A stretch of DNA of 64,000 bases from Runella limosa DSM 17973 (GTDB lineage: Bacteria; Bacteroidota; Bacteroidia; Cytophagales; Spirosomataceae): the NCBI RefSeq assembly GCF_000482465.1, contig NZ_AXVJ01000025.1, forward strand, positions 124,001 through 188,000. Reading direction: 5' to 3'. A program made the translations under genes and the position numbers. Positions 37,242 to 44,466 of this stretch are shown here, in pieces. The notes below the pieces were generated by a model. It was given only the letters and a program-made list of their open reading frames with translations. It was not told the origin of the DNA and did not search any database. The first letter of the stretch is position 1. Each line of letters begins with the position of its first letter.

Positions 37242-38285
37242 TTAAACGTGATTTATGACCAAGTTAACCTCAAAATAGTACTTAGTATCGTTGATTCTTA
37301 GCTGGTGTGAATTTGGGTAAACCAACTCTAACCTACGTCGTACGTTGTTTAGACCAATACCACTTGAATGATCCTTCGGGCCTTCCGACTTTCGATTTTT
37401 CACCGTAAACACCAACGAAGAGTCAGACGCCACCTGAAGATTTATTTGGAGCGGCTCTTGGGGATTAGTGGTTTTTCCATGTTTAAATGCGTTCTCTACA
37501 AATGAAATAAGCACTAAAGGTAAGATACGCTTGTTGGCTACATTTCCTTCCACGCTGAATTCTACCGCCAATTTATTCCCAAAACGAAGTTGATGAATCG
37601 TAATAAAATTTTTAATATGGTTTACTTCTTTTTCCAGTGATACCAAGCCCGTTTCGTCTGTATCGTGCAAGCTATATCGCATCATATCCGACAATAACAA
37701 GATGGCGTCCCCCAACGATTCTGAAAGTGGCACTGCCTGCGCGTGTAAGTAGCTAAGGCTGTTGTAAAGAAAGTGGGGATTGATTTGGTTTTTAAGCGAA
37801 CTTAGCTCCGCAACCAACGCCATTTTCTCCAATGTTTGGCGTTTTTTTTGTTCCTCAAAATAGTCCATCAACACACGGTACCCAAACCCCACAATCATAA
37901 ACACCAACGATGTACGAAGCAACCAAGGGAAATATTCTAAAAAGCTACTTAGGTATTCGGCCGAAAGAGACCCAAAAAGCAACTCCGTGACGTAGGTTCG
38001 GAAGAATGAAAAAACGGCTGTTACTGATATTTGCAACGCCAAAGAGCTCAACAGCCATTTGGTTTTATTTCCAGAATAAGGGACTATTTTAAGCAGATAC
38101 GCATAGCCATAGGTAACGCCTGTCACCAACACCATGTGCAACACAAACCAATAGAAATAGTGCCACGTAAAGGTTTGCTCAAATCGTCCTTGCAGATAAT
38201 TGCTTATTGAGTCCTGTAGAAGCAGCAACGCCCCCCAAAAAGCCCAGAAATAAATGTGGTATTTGTATTTATGCCATTGGTTCAT
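37242..38285 (-). CDS. LytS/YehU-type sensor histidine kinase
   Basis: This 347-residue protein has an N-terminal membrane domain with four segments (about 11-26, 42-66, 78-96 and 120-140). A coiled linker leads to the His_kinase domain with the phospho-acceptor His171 in QINPHFLYNSL, followed by an HATPase_c domain (LVLISFVENAFKHG and GIGLNNVRRRLELVYP). There is no extracellular sensor domain, so the membrane domain itself is the likely sensor. It forms a two-gene unit with the LytTR regulator. The signal is unknown. Confidence 0.9.
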   Translation of the reverse strand: MNQWHKYKYHIYFWAFWGALLLLQDSISNYLQGRFEQTFTWHYFYWFVLHMVLVTGVTYGYAYLLKIVPYSGNKTKWLLSSLALQISVTAVFSFFRTYVTELLFGSLSAEYLSSFLEYFPWLLRTSLVFMIVGFGYRVLMDYFEEQKKRQTLEKMALVAELSSLKNQINPHFLYNSLSYLHAQAVPLSESLGDAILLLSDMMRYSLHDTDETGLVSLEKEVNHIKNFITIHQLRFGNKLAVEFSVEGNVANKRILPLVLISFVENAFKHGKTTNPQEPLQINLQVASDSSLVFTVKNRKSEGPKDHSSGIGLNNVRRRLELVYPNSHQLRINDTKYYFEVNLVINHV

Positions 38286-38609
38286 TTTGCTGTGAAATTC
38301 TTTTTAAGACAAATATCGGTTACATAATCATTATGATATTGGTTTATTGGACGAATTTGGCTTTTGGGCTGACCAACGATGGCTTTGTCCATGTGAAACT
38401 CAAACCCATAATGTTTCAATTTCAAACCGCGAATAGGGGTGTTTATCACTTTTTTTAGCAGGATATACCACTAGACCCTACTTTTGAATCACCCAACAGC
38501 CATACAGCCATTTAATTATTTTCTTTCAGTCATGAAAACGACAAGCGCCCCGTCATTGAGTTGACGGGGCGCTTTGTATAAATATAAAAGCTACTACAAA
38601 TCCATTGGT
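38286..38609. other. Intergenic stretch between the kinase gene and hslV
   Basis: This stretch carries the hslV terminator (38543-38574) and, at 38310-38317 on the minus strand, GATATTTG, a 7-of-8 match to the -7 element for the kinase gene. I see no gene here. Confidence 0.5.
38543..38574 (-). terminator. Terminator of hslV
   Basis: A 13-bp GC-rich stem (38543-38555 with 38562-38574) with a 6-nt loop lies 36 bp downstream of the hslV stop. The U-tract on the minus strand is weak. Confidence 0.75.
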
Positions 38610-39152
38610 TTAGTCGTTGACTTTTTCCACGACTAAATTATGGTTGGTGTAAATGCAAATGTCGGCAGCGATGTGTAAACTTTCACGCACCATCTCTTCA
38701 GCAGAAAGGTGCTGTGCGTGTTTTTTAAGTGCTAATGCCGCCGACTGGGCAAACATAGAACCCGAGCCAATGGCTGCCACCTGATTGTCGGGCTCAAGAA
38801 CGTCTCCCGTACCCGAAATCACAAGTAATTCCCCTTTTCCCGCCACAATCATCATGGCTTCCAAGCGGCGTAAATAACGGTCGGTACGCCAATCTTTGGC
38901 TAATTCGATCGCAGCACGTTTCAAGTTTCCTCCGTAGGCGTTTAGCTTTTCTTCAAAACGCTCCATCAACGTAAAGGCATCGGCCGTTGAACCTGCAAAA
39001 CCTGCAATTACTTTCCCACCTGCTAGGCTTCTTACTTTACGAACATTGCTTTTTGCCACGGTATTTCCCATCGTAGCCTGCCCATCGGCCCCTACAACTA
39101 CCTCGCCGTTATGAATAATTCCCACTACTGTAGTGGCATGAATTGGTTGCAT
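38610..39152 (-). CDS. hslV: ATP-dependent protease subunit HslV
   Basis: This 180-residue protein begins [12 protein letters not shown]. Removing the first six residues would expose Thr7 as the N-terminal nucleophile, as in E. coli HslV (TTIVS). Other motifs are [10 protein letters not shown] (about 23-32), [15 protein letters not shown] (about 48-62) and the C-terminal [15 protein letters not shown]. It forms the peptidase double hexamer that works with the HslU ATPase; hslU is not in this window. It is read downstream of the dihydrolipoamide acetyltransferase gene but separated from it by a strong terminator. Confidence 0.95.
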   Translation of the reverse strand: MQPIHATTVVGIIHNGEVVVGADGQATMGNTVAKSNVRKVRSLAGGKVIAGFAGSTADAFTLMERFEEKLNAYGGNLKRAAIELAKDWRTDRYLRRLEAMMIVAGKGELLVISGTGDVLEPDNQVAAIGSGSMFAQSAALALKKHAQHLSAEEMVRESLHIAADICIYTNHNLVVEKVND

Positions 39153-39209
39153 ATTTTTAAAATTTGTTTTGACTGTTCATCCCCTGGTTTTAAAGAAAAG
39201 TAACCCATA

Positions 39210-39245
39210 AAAAATCCCTCTCCCGACAATAACGCAGGAGAGGGA
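39210..39245 (-). terminator. Terminator of the pyruvate dehydrogenase E2 gene
   Basis: The minus strand reads a TCCCTCTCC/GGAGAGGGA stem (39215-39223 with 39237-39245) followed by TTTTTT. It stops transcription 19 bp after the E2 stop, before hslV. Confidence 0.9.
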
Positions 39246-39263
39246 CGATATGGTTTCAGAATA

Positions 39264-40889
39264 TTAGACTAACATTCCGAGTGGGTTTTCTAACAACTTC
39301 TTGAACGTTTGCAAGAAAGCAGAACCCGTAGCACCGTCAACGACACGGTGGTCGCACGAAAGCGTTACTTTCATGATGTTGGTAGGATAAATACTACCGT
39401 CTTCTTTGAACGCTGCTACTTTCTTGATACCACCCACGGCCATGATACACGAATCTGGTGGGTTGATGATCGCCGTAAACTCGTCGATGCCGAACATCCC
39501 TAAGTTAGAAATCGAGAAGGTATTGCCTTCCCAATCTTTAGGCTGAAGTTTTTTGTCTTTGGCTTTACCTGCCATGTCTTTCACTTCGCTCGCAATTACC
39601 GAAAGTGTTTTCTTATCAGCATCCCGAACCACAGGAACCAACAGGCCTTCATCGACCGCTACGGCTACCCCTACGTTAACGTAGTTGTACTTACGGATTT
39701 TATCGCCTAACCAAGCCGAATTGATGGCTGGATGTTGTTTAAGTGCCAACGCTGCCGCCTTGATAACCATGTCATTGAACGACACTTTCACTGGGCTCAC
39801 TTCGTTGATTTTACCGCGTAATTCCATCGCCTTATCCATCGTAATTTCCATGGTAAGGTAGAAATGCGGAGCAGTAAATAGGCTCTCGCTCAAACGACGC
39901 GCAATCGTCTTACGCATTTGCGATATAGGTGTATCTTCAAAATCTCCAACCGAAGGAGCGGCCGCTGGTGCAGCTGGCTGTGCTTTTGGAGCGGCTGGTT
40001 GCGTAGCTGCTGCTACTGGTTGTGGGCTGCTTGCAGAAGCACCATCAATGTCTTTTTTCACGATACGACCACCCTCGCCCGAACCAACGACTTGGCTTAA
40101 ATCAACACCTTTATCTTTGGCAAGTGCTTTTGCCAACGGAGAAGCCTTGATACGTCCATCTCCGCTTGTAGCAGCTGCTGGAGCAGCGGTTGCGACTGGC
40201 GCAGAAGCCGCCGCTTCTGGGGCTGCTGGCGCAGGTGTACTAGCTGCTTGTGGGCTTAGAAGAGATTGATAATCAGCTCCTGCCTCACCAACAATCGCAA
40301 TAATGCCATCGACAGGTACGGCTTCGCCTTCTTTCACTCCTAAATAAAGAAGCGTTCCGTCTTCATAGTTTTCAAGTTCCATTGTCGCTTTGTCGGTTTC
40401 GACTTCGGCAATAATGTCACCAGACTTCACTACATCTCCTACTTTTTTCAACCATGCTACAAGCACCCCTTCGGTCATCGTATCCGACATTTTAGGCATT
40501 CGTACCACGGTGGCATTTACAGGTGCAGCTGGGGCTGCGGCCGCAACAGGAGCAGGCGCTGGCGCAGCTACTTCTTGGGGAGCAGGCGCGGCTGGAGCTT
40601 CAGCGGGGGCAGGCGCAGTACCTCCACCCAACAATGCTTGATAGTCTTCGCCTGGGGCTCCAATAATGGCAAGAATACCATCAACGGGCACGGCAGACCC
40701 TTTTTCTACGCCAATGTAAAGCAGTGTACCTTCTTGGTACGACTCCATGTCCATCGTCGCTTTGTCAGTTTCTACTTCGGCGATAATATCACCTGATTTG
40801 ATTACATCTCCTACTTTTTTGTGCCAAGCTGCAATGACCCCTTCGGTCATTGTATCAGACATTTTGGGCATTCGGATTACTTCTGCCAT
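39264..40889 (-). CDS. Pyruvate dehydrogenase E2 (dihydrolipoamide acetyltransferase)
   Basis: This 541-residue protein has two N-terminal lipoyl domains (about 3-78 and 130-206), each with the lipoylated lysine in ETDKATM (Lys43 in the first). Ala/Pro-rich linkers join them to an E3/E1-binding domain (KASPLAKALAKDKGVDLSQV, about 253-272) and the catalytic acyltransferase domain ending with CDHRVVDGATG (His and Asp of the active site). It transfers acetyl groups to CoA in the core of the pyruvate dehydrogenase complex. The E1 and E3 genes are not adjacent. A TAATTTTG element (40938-40945, minus) precedes it. Confidence 0.93.
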   Translation of the reverse strand: MAEVIRMPKMSDTMTEGVIAAWHKKVGDVIKSGDIIAEVETDKATMDMESYQEGTLLYIGVEKGSAVPVDGILAIIGAPGEDYQALLGGGTAPAPAEAPAAPAPQEVAAPAPAPVAAAAPAAPVNATVVRMPKMSDTMTEGVLVAWLKKVGDVVKSGDIIAEVETDKATMELENYEDGTLLYLGVKEGEAVPVDGIIAIVGEAGADYQSLLSPQAASTPAPAAPEAAASAPVATAAPAAATSGDGRIKASPLAKALAKDKGVDLSQVVGSGEGGRIVKKDIDGASASSPQPVAAATQPAAPKAQPAAPAAAPSVGDFEDTPISQMRKTIARRLSESLFTAPHFYLTMEITMDKAMELRGKINEVSPVKVSFNDMVIKAAALALKQHPAINSAWLGDKIRKYNYVNVGVAVAVDEGLLVPVVRDADKKTLSVIASEVKDMAGKAKDKKLQPKDWEGNTFSISNLGMFGIDEFTAIINPPDSCIMAVGGIKKVAAFKEDGSIYPTNIMKVTLSCDHRVVDGATGSAFLQTFKKLLENPLGMLV

Positions 40890-40937
40890 AGTGAGTGGGT
40901 ATGAATAGGGAATCTTTTTTCGTTAAATTTCAAGGGT

Positions 40938-40945
40938 CAAAATTA
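40938..40945 (-). promoter_or_regulatory. Putative -7 element of the E2 gene
   Basis: The minus strand reads TAATTTTG, an exact TAnnTTTG match about 48 bp upstream of the ATG. No good -33 box is seen. Confidence 0.4.
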
Positions 40946-40981
40946 GTAGAATCACGCAAAAGTCGTCATCTTCTTTCAGAA

Positions 40982-41140
40982 TTAGTTTGACTTTTGGGAT
41001 TCAAAGTTTATTCCGCTGTATATTTCTTCCATTGGAATTTCGGCTTGGATGGAAGAAAATGCGACGGTTTGGTCGAGTTGTTCATATACTCGGTATTCTA
41101 CGATAGCGTAGTAATGATGGCTATGTTCTGGCAATCCCAT
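40982..41140 (-). CDS. Small hypothetical protein downstream of the toxin gene
   Basis: A 52-codon frame starts with ATG (41140) 7 bp after the toxin stop. It reads MGLPEHSHHYYAIVEYRVYE and onward to ...GINFESQKSN. The composition is that of a real soluble protein and no competing feature lies on the plus strand. Position suggests it belongs to the lepA/toxin-antitoxin transcript. I do not recognise it. It could also be chance. Confidence 0.35.
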   Translation of the reverse strand: MGLPEHSHHYYAIVEYRVYEQLDQTVAFSSIQAEIPMEEIYSGINFESQKSN

Positions 41141-41147
41141 AAATACT

Positions 41148-41409
41148 TCATTTATAATGTCCGCGACATGCTACAATTGTCACTCTTTGATCATCAACTT
41201 TATAAACCAGTCGGTGTTCATCGGTTATTCGTCTCGACCAATACCCCTTTAAATCTCCTTTCAATGGTTCTGGTTTTCCTTTTCCTACAAAAGGCGTGCG
41301 TTTGACTTCTTCAATCAGCTCAACCAAGCGCAAAAAGGTCTTTAAATCATATTTTTGCCCATTGAACGAAATCTTCCCATGCCTTTTGATGGAAGGTAGT
41401 ATCTCTCAT
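41148..41409 (-). pseudogene. YoeB/Txe-family toxin gene broken by a frameshift
   Basis: The C-terminal 61 residues match YoeB closely: [34 protein letters not shown] and a terminal CRGHY, with the catalytic-type Glu, Arg and His. The real start is the ATG at 41409, which overlaps the antitoxin stop (ATGA). From it the frame reads [19 protein letters not shown], then meets TGA at 41347-41349. Removing one A from the A5 run (T5 at 41352-41356 on the plus strand) would restore a continuous product of about 86 residues ([19 protein letters not shown]), as long as E. coli YoeB (84). So it is a one-base insertion in a homopolymer: either a true loss of the mRNA-interferase toxin, programmed slippage or a sequencing error. 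Confidence 0.8.
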
Positions 41410-41642
41410 TGAGTTTTAGAAAGGCTTTGAAGAACCGTTTGATATTCTTCCTCTTTATAAGAAACTAAGTTCTTTCCTTCCTCAACATCACTAATCCGTT
41501 CCAAAAGCTCATTCATGGAAAATTCTTCTTCTTGAATAGCAAGAGTCAATTTTATATTCTTCCCACGATACAAACTTTTGAGGCGTTTCAAGAAATTCCT
41601 ATCTAGTTCATCAAAACCATTGAAATCAAAAGTAGCAGTCAT
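41406..41642 (-). CDS. Antitoxin-like protein paired with the YoeB-type toxin
   Basis: This 78-residue, charged, helical protein begins MTATFDFNGFDELDRNFLKR. Its stop overlaps the toxin ATG (ATGA), the usual translational coupling of toxin-antitoxin pairs. It does not show the YefM/Phd sequence pattern normally found with YoeB. The acidic second half (SDVEEGKNLVSYKEEEYQ) would suit the toxin-binding part. It starts 13 bp after the lepA stop, so the pair may ride on the lepA transcript rather than be autoregulated from its own promoter. Confidence 0.7.
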   Translation of the reverse strand: MTATFDFNGFDELDRNFLKRLKSLYRGKNIKLTLAIQEEEFSMNELLERISDVEEGKNLVSYKEEEYQTVLQSLSKTQ

Positions 41643-41655
41643 AAATAGTGATTTA

Positions 41656-43443
41656 TTAATTGATCTTCAACACCGCCATAAATGCTTCTTGAGGAATCTC
41701 TACGCTGCCCACTTGACGCATTCGTTTCTTTCCTTTTTTCTGCTTTTCCAACAATTTACGTTTACGCGAAATATCCCCGCCGTAACATTTTGCCAATACG
41801 TCTTTTCGCATCGCTTTGACGGTTTCACGGGCGATAATTTTTTGACCAATTGCCGCTTGAATCGCAATTTCAAACATTTGGCGCGGTATCAATTCCCGTA
41901 GTTTTTCGCAAAGTTTTTTACCCCATTCATAAGCCTTCGTACGGTGAACAATGGCCGAAAGTGCATCCACTCCGTCGCCATTAAGCATCACGTCTAACTT
42001 AATCATGTCTGATTCGCGGTAGTCGAGCAGCTCATAGTCAAGGGAAGCGTACCCACGAGAAATGGTTTTCAATTTATCAAAGAAATCAAAAACTACCTCG
42101 GCCAATGGCATTTCAAAAATCAATTCAACGCGCTCGGCAGTCAGATAATTTTGGTTTTTCAACAAACCGCGCTTATCCATACATAGCTTTAAAATTGCGC
42201 CAATGTATTCCGACTTCGTGATGATTTGGGCCTTGATAAATGGCTCTTCTATCCACGAAATATAGGTTGGCTCAGGCATTTCGGAAGGAGCACTTACTTC
42301 TAATTCCGCACCTTTGGTCGTCACTACCTTAAACTTCACAGAAGGGACGGTGGTAATAACCGTCATGTCAAACTCACGTTCCAAACGCTCCTGGACAATC
42401 TCCATGTGGAGCATTCCCAAGAACCCACAACGGAACCCAAAACCCAAGGCCGCCGATGTTTCGGGTTCCCACACCAAGGCTGCGTCGTTGAGCTGGAGTT
42501 TTTCCATCGCTTCGCGCATTTCTTCAAACTCACTGGTTTCGACGGGGTATAATCCCGCAAATACCATTGGTTTTACTTCCTCAAAACCTTTGATAGCTTC
42601 TTTGGATGGCTTTTCGGTATGGGTAATGGTATCGCCCACTTTTACCTCTTTGGCTACTTTAATTCCCGAAATCAAATAACCTACGTCGCCACATTCAATG
42701 ACGTCTTTAGGCTCTTTTTCGAGGCGAAGCGTTCCAATCTCGTCGGCGTTGTATTCTTTACCCGTCGCCACAAATTTTACTTTGTCGCCTTTACGAATGC
42801 TTCCGTTCTGAACGCGGAAAATTACTTCAATCCCACGGTACGAGTTAAAGACTGAGTCAAAAATCAACGCTTGAAGCTCCGTAGCTGGATTTCCTGACGG
42901 GGCAGGAATGCGCTCTACGATTGCATTCAAAATATCTTCAATCCCAATACCTGCTTTACCCGACGCAGGAATGATATCGTCGCGGTCGCAGGCCAGAAGA
43001 TCCTCCATCTCGTCTTTTACCTCTTCAGGCATTGCCCCTGGGAGGTCGATTTTATTCAATACAGGAATGATGACCAACCCTTGGTTCATAGCCAAATACA
43101 GGTTAGAAATCGTCTGCGCCTCTACTCCTTGCGAAGCATCGACCAACAAAAGAGCCCCCTCACAGGCTGCAATCGAGCGCGATACTTCGTAGCTAAAATC
43201 AACGTGGCCTGGTGTATCGATGAGGTTAAGGGTATATTTTTCTCCCTTATACATATAATCCATCTGGATAGCGTGGCTCTTGATGGTGATACCCCGTTCC
43301 CGTTCCAAGTCCATATCATCTAACAGCTGGGCCTGCATCTGACGGTCAGTAACCGTTTTGGTAAACTCCAACAAGCGGTCGGCTAAAGTACTTTTGCCGT
43401 GGTCAATGTGGGCAATAATGCAAAAATTACGAATATTCTTCAT
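41656..43443 (-). CDS. lepA: Elongation factor 4 (LepA)
   Basis: This 595-residue protein is of full family length. GTPase motifs are AHIDHGKST (11-19), the switch I region with [15 protein letters not shown] (about 77-84) and NKID (about 130-133). These are followed by EF-G-like domains II, III and V and the LepA-specific C-terminal domain with [20 protein letters not shown] (about 554-573). It is a ribosome-associated GTPase that promotes back-translocation or helps initiation and biogenesis. The toxin-antitoxin genes follow after 13 bp. Confidence 0.97.
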   Translation of the reverse strand: MKNIRNFCIIAHIDHGKSTLADRLLEFTKTVTDRQMQAQLLDDMDLERERGITIKSHAIQMDYMYKGEKYTLNLIDTPGHVDFSYEVSRSIAACEGALLLVDASQGVEAQTISNLYLAMNQGLVIIPVLNKIDLPGAMPEEVKDEMEDLLACDRDDIIPASGKAGIGIEDILNAIVERIPAPSGNPATELQALIFDSVFNSYRGIEVIFRVQNGSIRKGDKVKFVATGKEYNADEIGTLRLEKEPKDVIECGDVGYLISGIKVAKEVKVGDTITHTEKPSKEAIKGFEEVKPMVFAGLYPVETSEFEEMREAMEKLQLNDAALVWEPETSAALGFGFRCGFLGMLHMEIVQERLEREFDMTVITTVPSVKFKVVTTKGAELEVSAPSEMPEPTYISWIEEPFIKAQIITKSEYIGAILKLCMDKRGLLKNQNYLTAERVELIFEMPLAEVVFDFFDKLKTISRGYASLDYELLDYRESDMIKLDVMLNGDGVDALSAIVHRTKAYEWGKKLCEKLRELIPRQMFEIAIQAAIGQKIIARETVKAMRKDVLAKCYGGDISRKRKLLEKQKKGKKRMRQVGSVEIPQEAFMAVLKIN

Positions 43444-43486
43444 TCAAAAAGTCGTTATACTAGCTCACCAATAGACAATTGGTTTG

Positions 43487-43494
43487 CAAAATTA
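43487..43494 (-). promoter_or_regulatory. Putative -7 element of lepA
   Basis: The minus strand reads TAATTTTG, an exact TAnnTTTG, 43 bp upstream of the lepA ATG. Confidence 0.4.
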
Positions 43495-43584
43495 CGTTAG
43501 ATTCGCCGAATAACAGCGGGTTGAAGGGGATTGTTTCACGATGGCTTTCTAGCAGAGTATTTTTGTCTTCTTTTTAACTATGAA

Positions 43585-43615
43585 ATAGGCAAACTTCATT
43601 ATGAAGTTTGCCTAT
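43585..43615 (-). terminator. Terminator after the xisI-like gene
   Basis: A near-perfect 31-nt palindrome (ATAGGCAAACTTCAT, one T, then its reverse complement) lies about 50 bp downstream of the stop. The T-run on the minus strand is short. Confidence 0.75.
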
Positions 43616-43666
43616 AGTTGTTACTGAATTAAAACCTAGTTTTACTAATGTAATGTATTTTGGGTC

Positions 43667-44008
43667 TCAAGCCGTAGCAAACCCTGAAAATCGCCGAGCA
43701 CTTGGAGAAACAAAGCCCAGAACAATATCATTTCTATCCACTCCATTTGCCATCAATTCGTCCACTACTTCACGTTCAGTATTATTACACTGAATCCAAA
43801 TTTTTCCGTCAATAATATCGAAATGAAAAATGGGGCCAAAGATAAAATGTTTGCCTTTCCAGCCTACCGAAAGCAACTGAAAACTATTATGCTCTTTGTC
43901 AGCTAAGACTCTTCGTTCCACAGCTGTAGTTGTAGTATTTCCTGTCTCACTGTTGTAGCGATTTAAGAAATCGAGAATTACCTCTTGATAGTGCTTTATT
44001 TTATCCAT
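43667..44008 (-). CDS. XisI-family protein
   Basis: This 113-residue protein matches the XisI pattern throughout: MDKIKHYQEVILDFLNRY at the start, then ELLSVGW-like QLLSVGWKGKHFIFG (about 44-58), HFDIIDGKIWIQCNNTE (about 62-78), DELMANGVDRNDIVLGF (about 83-99) and the terminal GFATA. XisI and XisH were first described in Anabaena as factors controlling excision of the fdxN element. Here there is no nif gene, recombinase or interrupted gene nearby, so the role must be different. It overlaps the xisH-like gene by 13 bp. Confidence 0.88.
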   Translation of the reverse strand: MDKIKHYQEVILDFLNRYNSETGNTTTTAVERRVLADKEHNSFQLLSVGWKGKHFIFGPIFHFDIIDGKIWIQCNNTEREVVDELMANGVDRNDIVLGFVSPSARRFSGFATA

Positions 44009-44409
44009 TCCACAATTCGGTTTTCGTCGGGATTATAGACAACAATTTTTGCTCTAATACGCTCTAATGATTTCTGAATAACTCGCTTTTGAAAAAAACG
44101 CAACCATACCTCTTCTGGTATAGCTAAAAATAGTACTCGCTCTGGATCTTGAATTTCTAAAGCTACATAATAATCGTTAAACTGTCCTACTGCCTTGTGA
44201 AACTCATTGATAGTTGACGGACCTACAAAACTTTTAACTTCCACTGCTATTCTTGCATTGTCTTTTTCAGCAGCAATGAGTGGTTCAGCTCCCAAGTCAA
44301 TTTCGTAGCCAACCTCATCTACTTTAATAGCATAAGGATCATGAGTTATTAACCAGTTGTCTTTCTCTAATGCTATTCGAACGTTGTCGTGATAAAAATC
44401 TTTAGCCAT
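43996..44409 (-). CDS. XisH-family PD-(D/E)XK nuclease-like protein
   Basis: This 137-residue protein begins MAKDFYHDNVRIALEKDNW, the XisH start pattern. A PD-(D/E)XK nuclease-like core is visible: Glu15 in the first helix, Asp38 in GYEIDLGAEPL, and Glu57-x-Lys59 in IAVEVKSF, followed by the helix with FHKAVGQFNDYYVAL. The metal-binding residues appear intact, so it may cut DNA or RNA. It is cotranscribed with the XisI partner from a promoter at 44424-44454. Confidence 0.88.
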   Translation of the reverse strand: MAKDFYHDNVRIALEKDNWLITHDPYAIKVDEVGYEIDLGAEPLIAAEKDNARIAVEVKSFVGPSTINEFHKAVGQFNDYYVALEIQDPERVLFLAIPEEVWLRFFQKRVIQKSLERIRAKIVVYNPDENRIVEWIK

Positions 44410-44423
44410 GCTGTATTTTTTAA

Positions 44424-44454
44424 CAAATTTAACCGTTTACAGCGTTCAATCAAG
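44424..44454 (-). promoter_or_regulatory. Promoter of the xisH-xisI pair
   Basis: The minus strand has TAAATTTG (44424-44431), an exact TAnnTTTG, with CTTG 19 bp upstream (44451-44454). It lies 15 bp before the ATG. Confidence 0.5.
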
Positions 44455-44466
44455 CATCACAAAATT

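Noticed and set aside
40994-41305. Plus-strand frame of 103 codons over the toxin gene
   Set aside because: It is antisense to the conserved YoeB sequence and the small downstream frame, and shows no protein-like motif.
43667-44409. An fdxN-like excision element around the xisHI pair
   Set aside because: No site-specific recombinase, direct repeats or interrupted gene were seen on either side.
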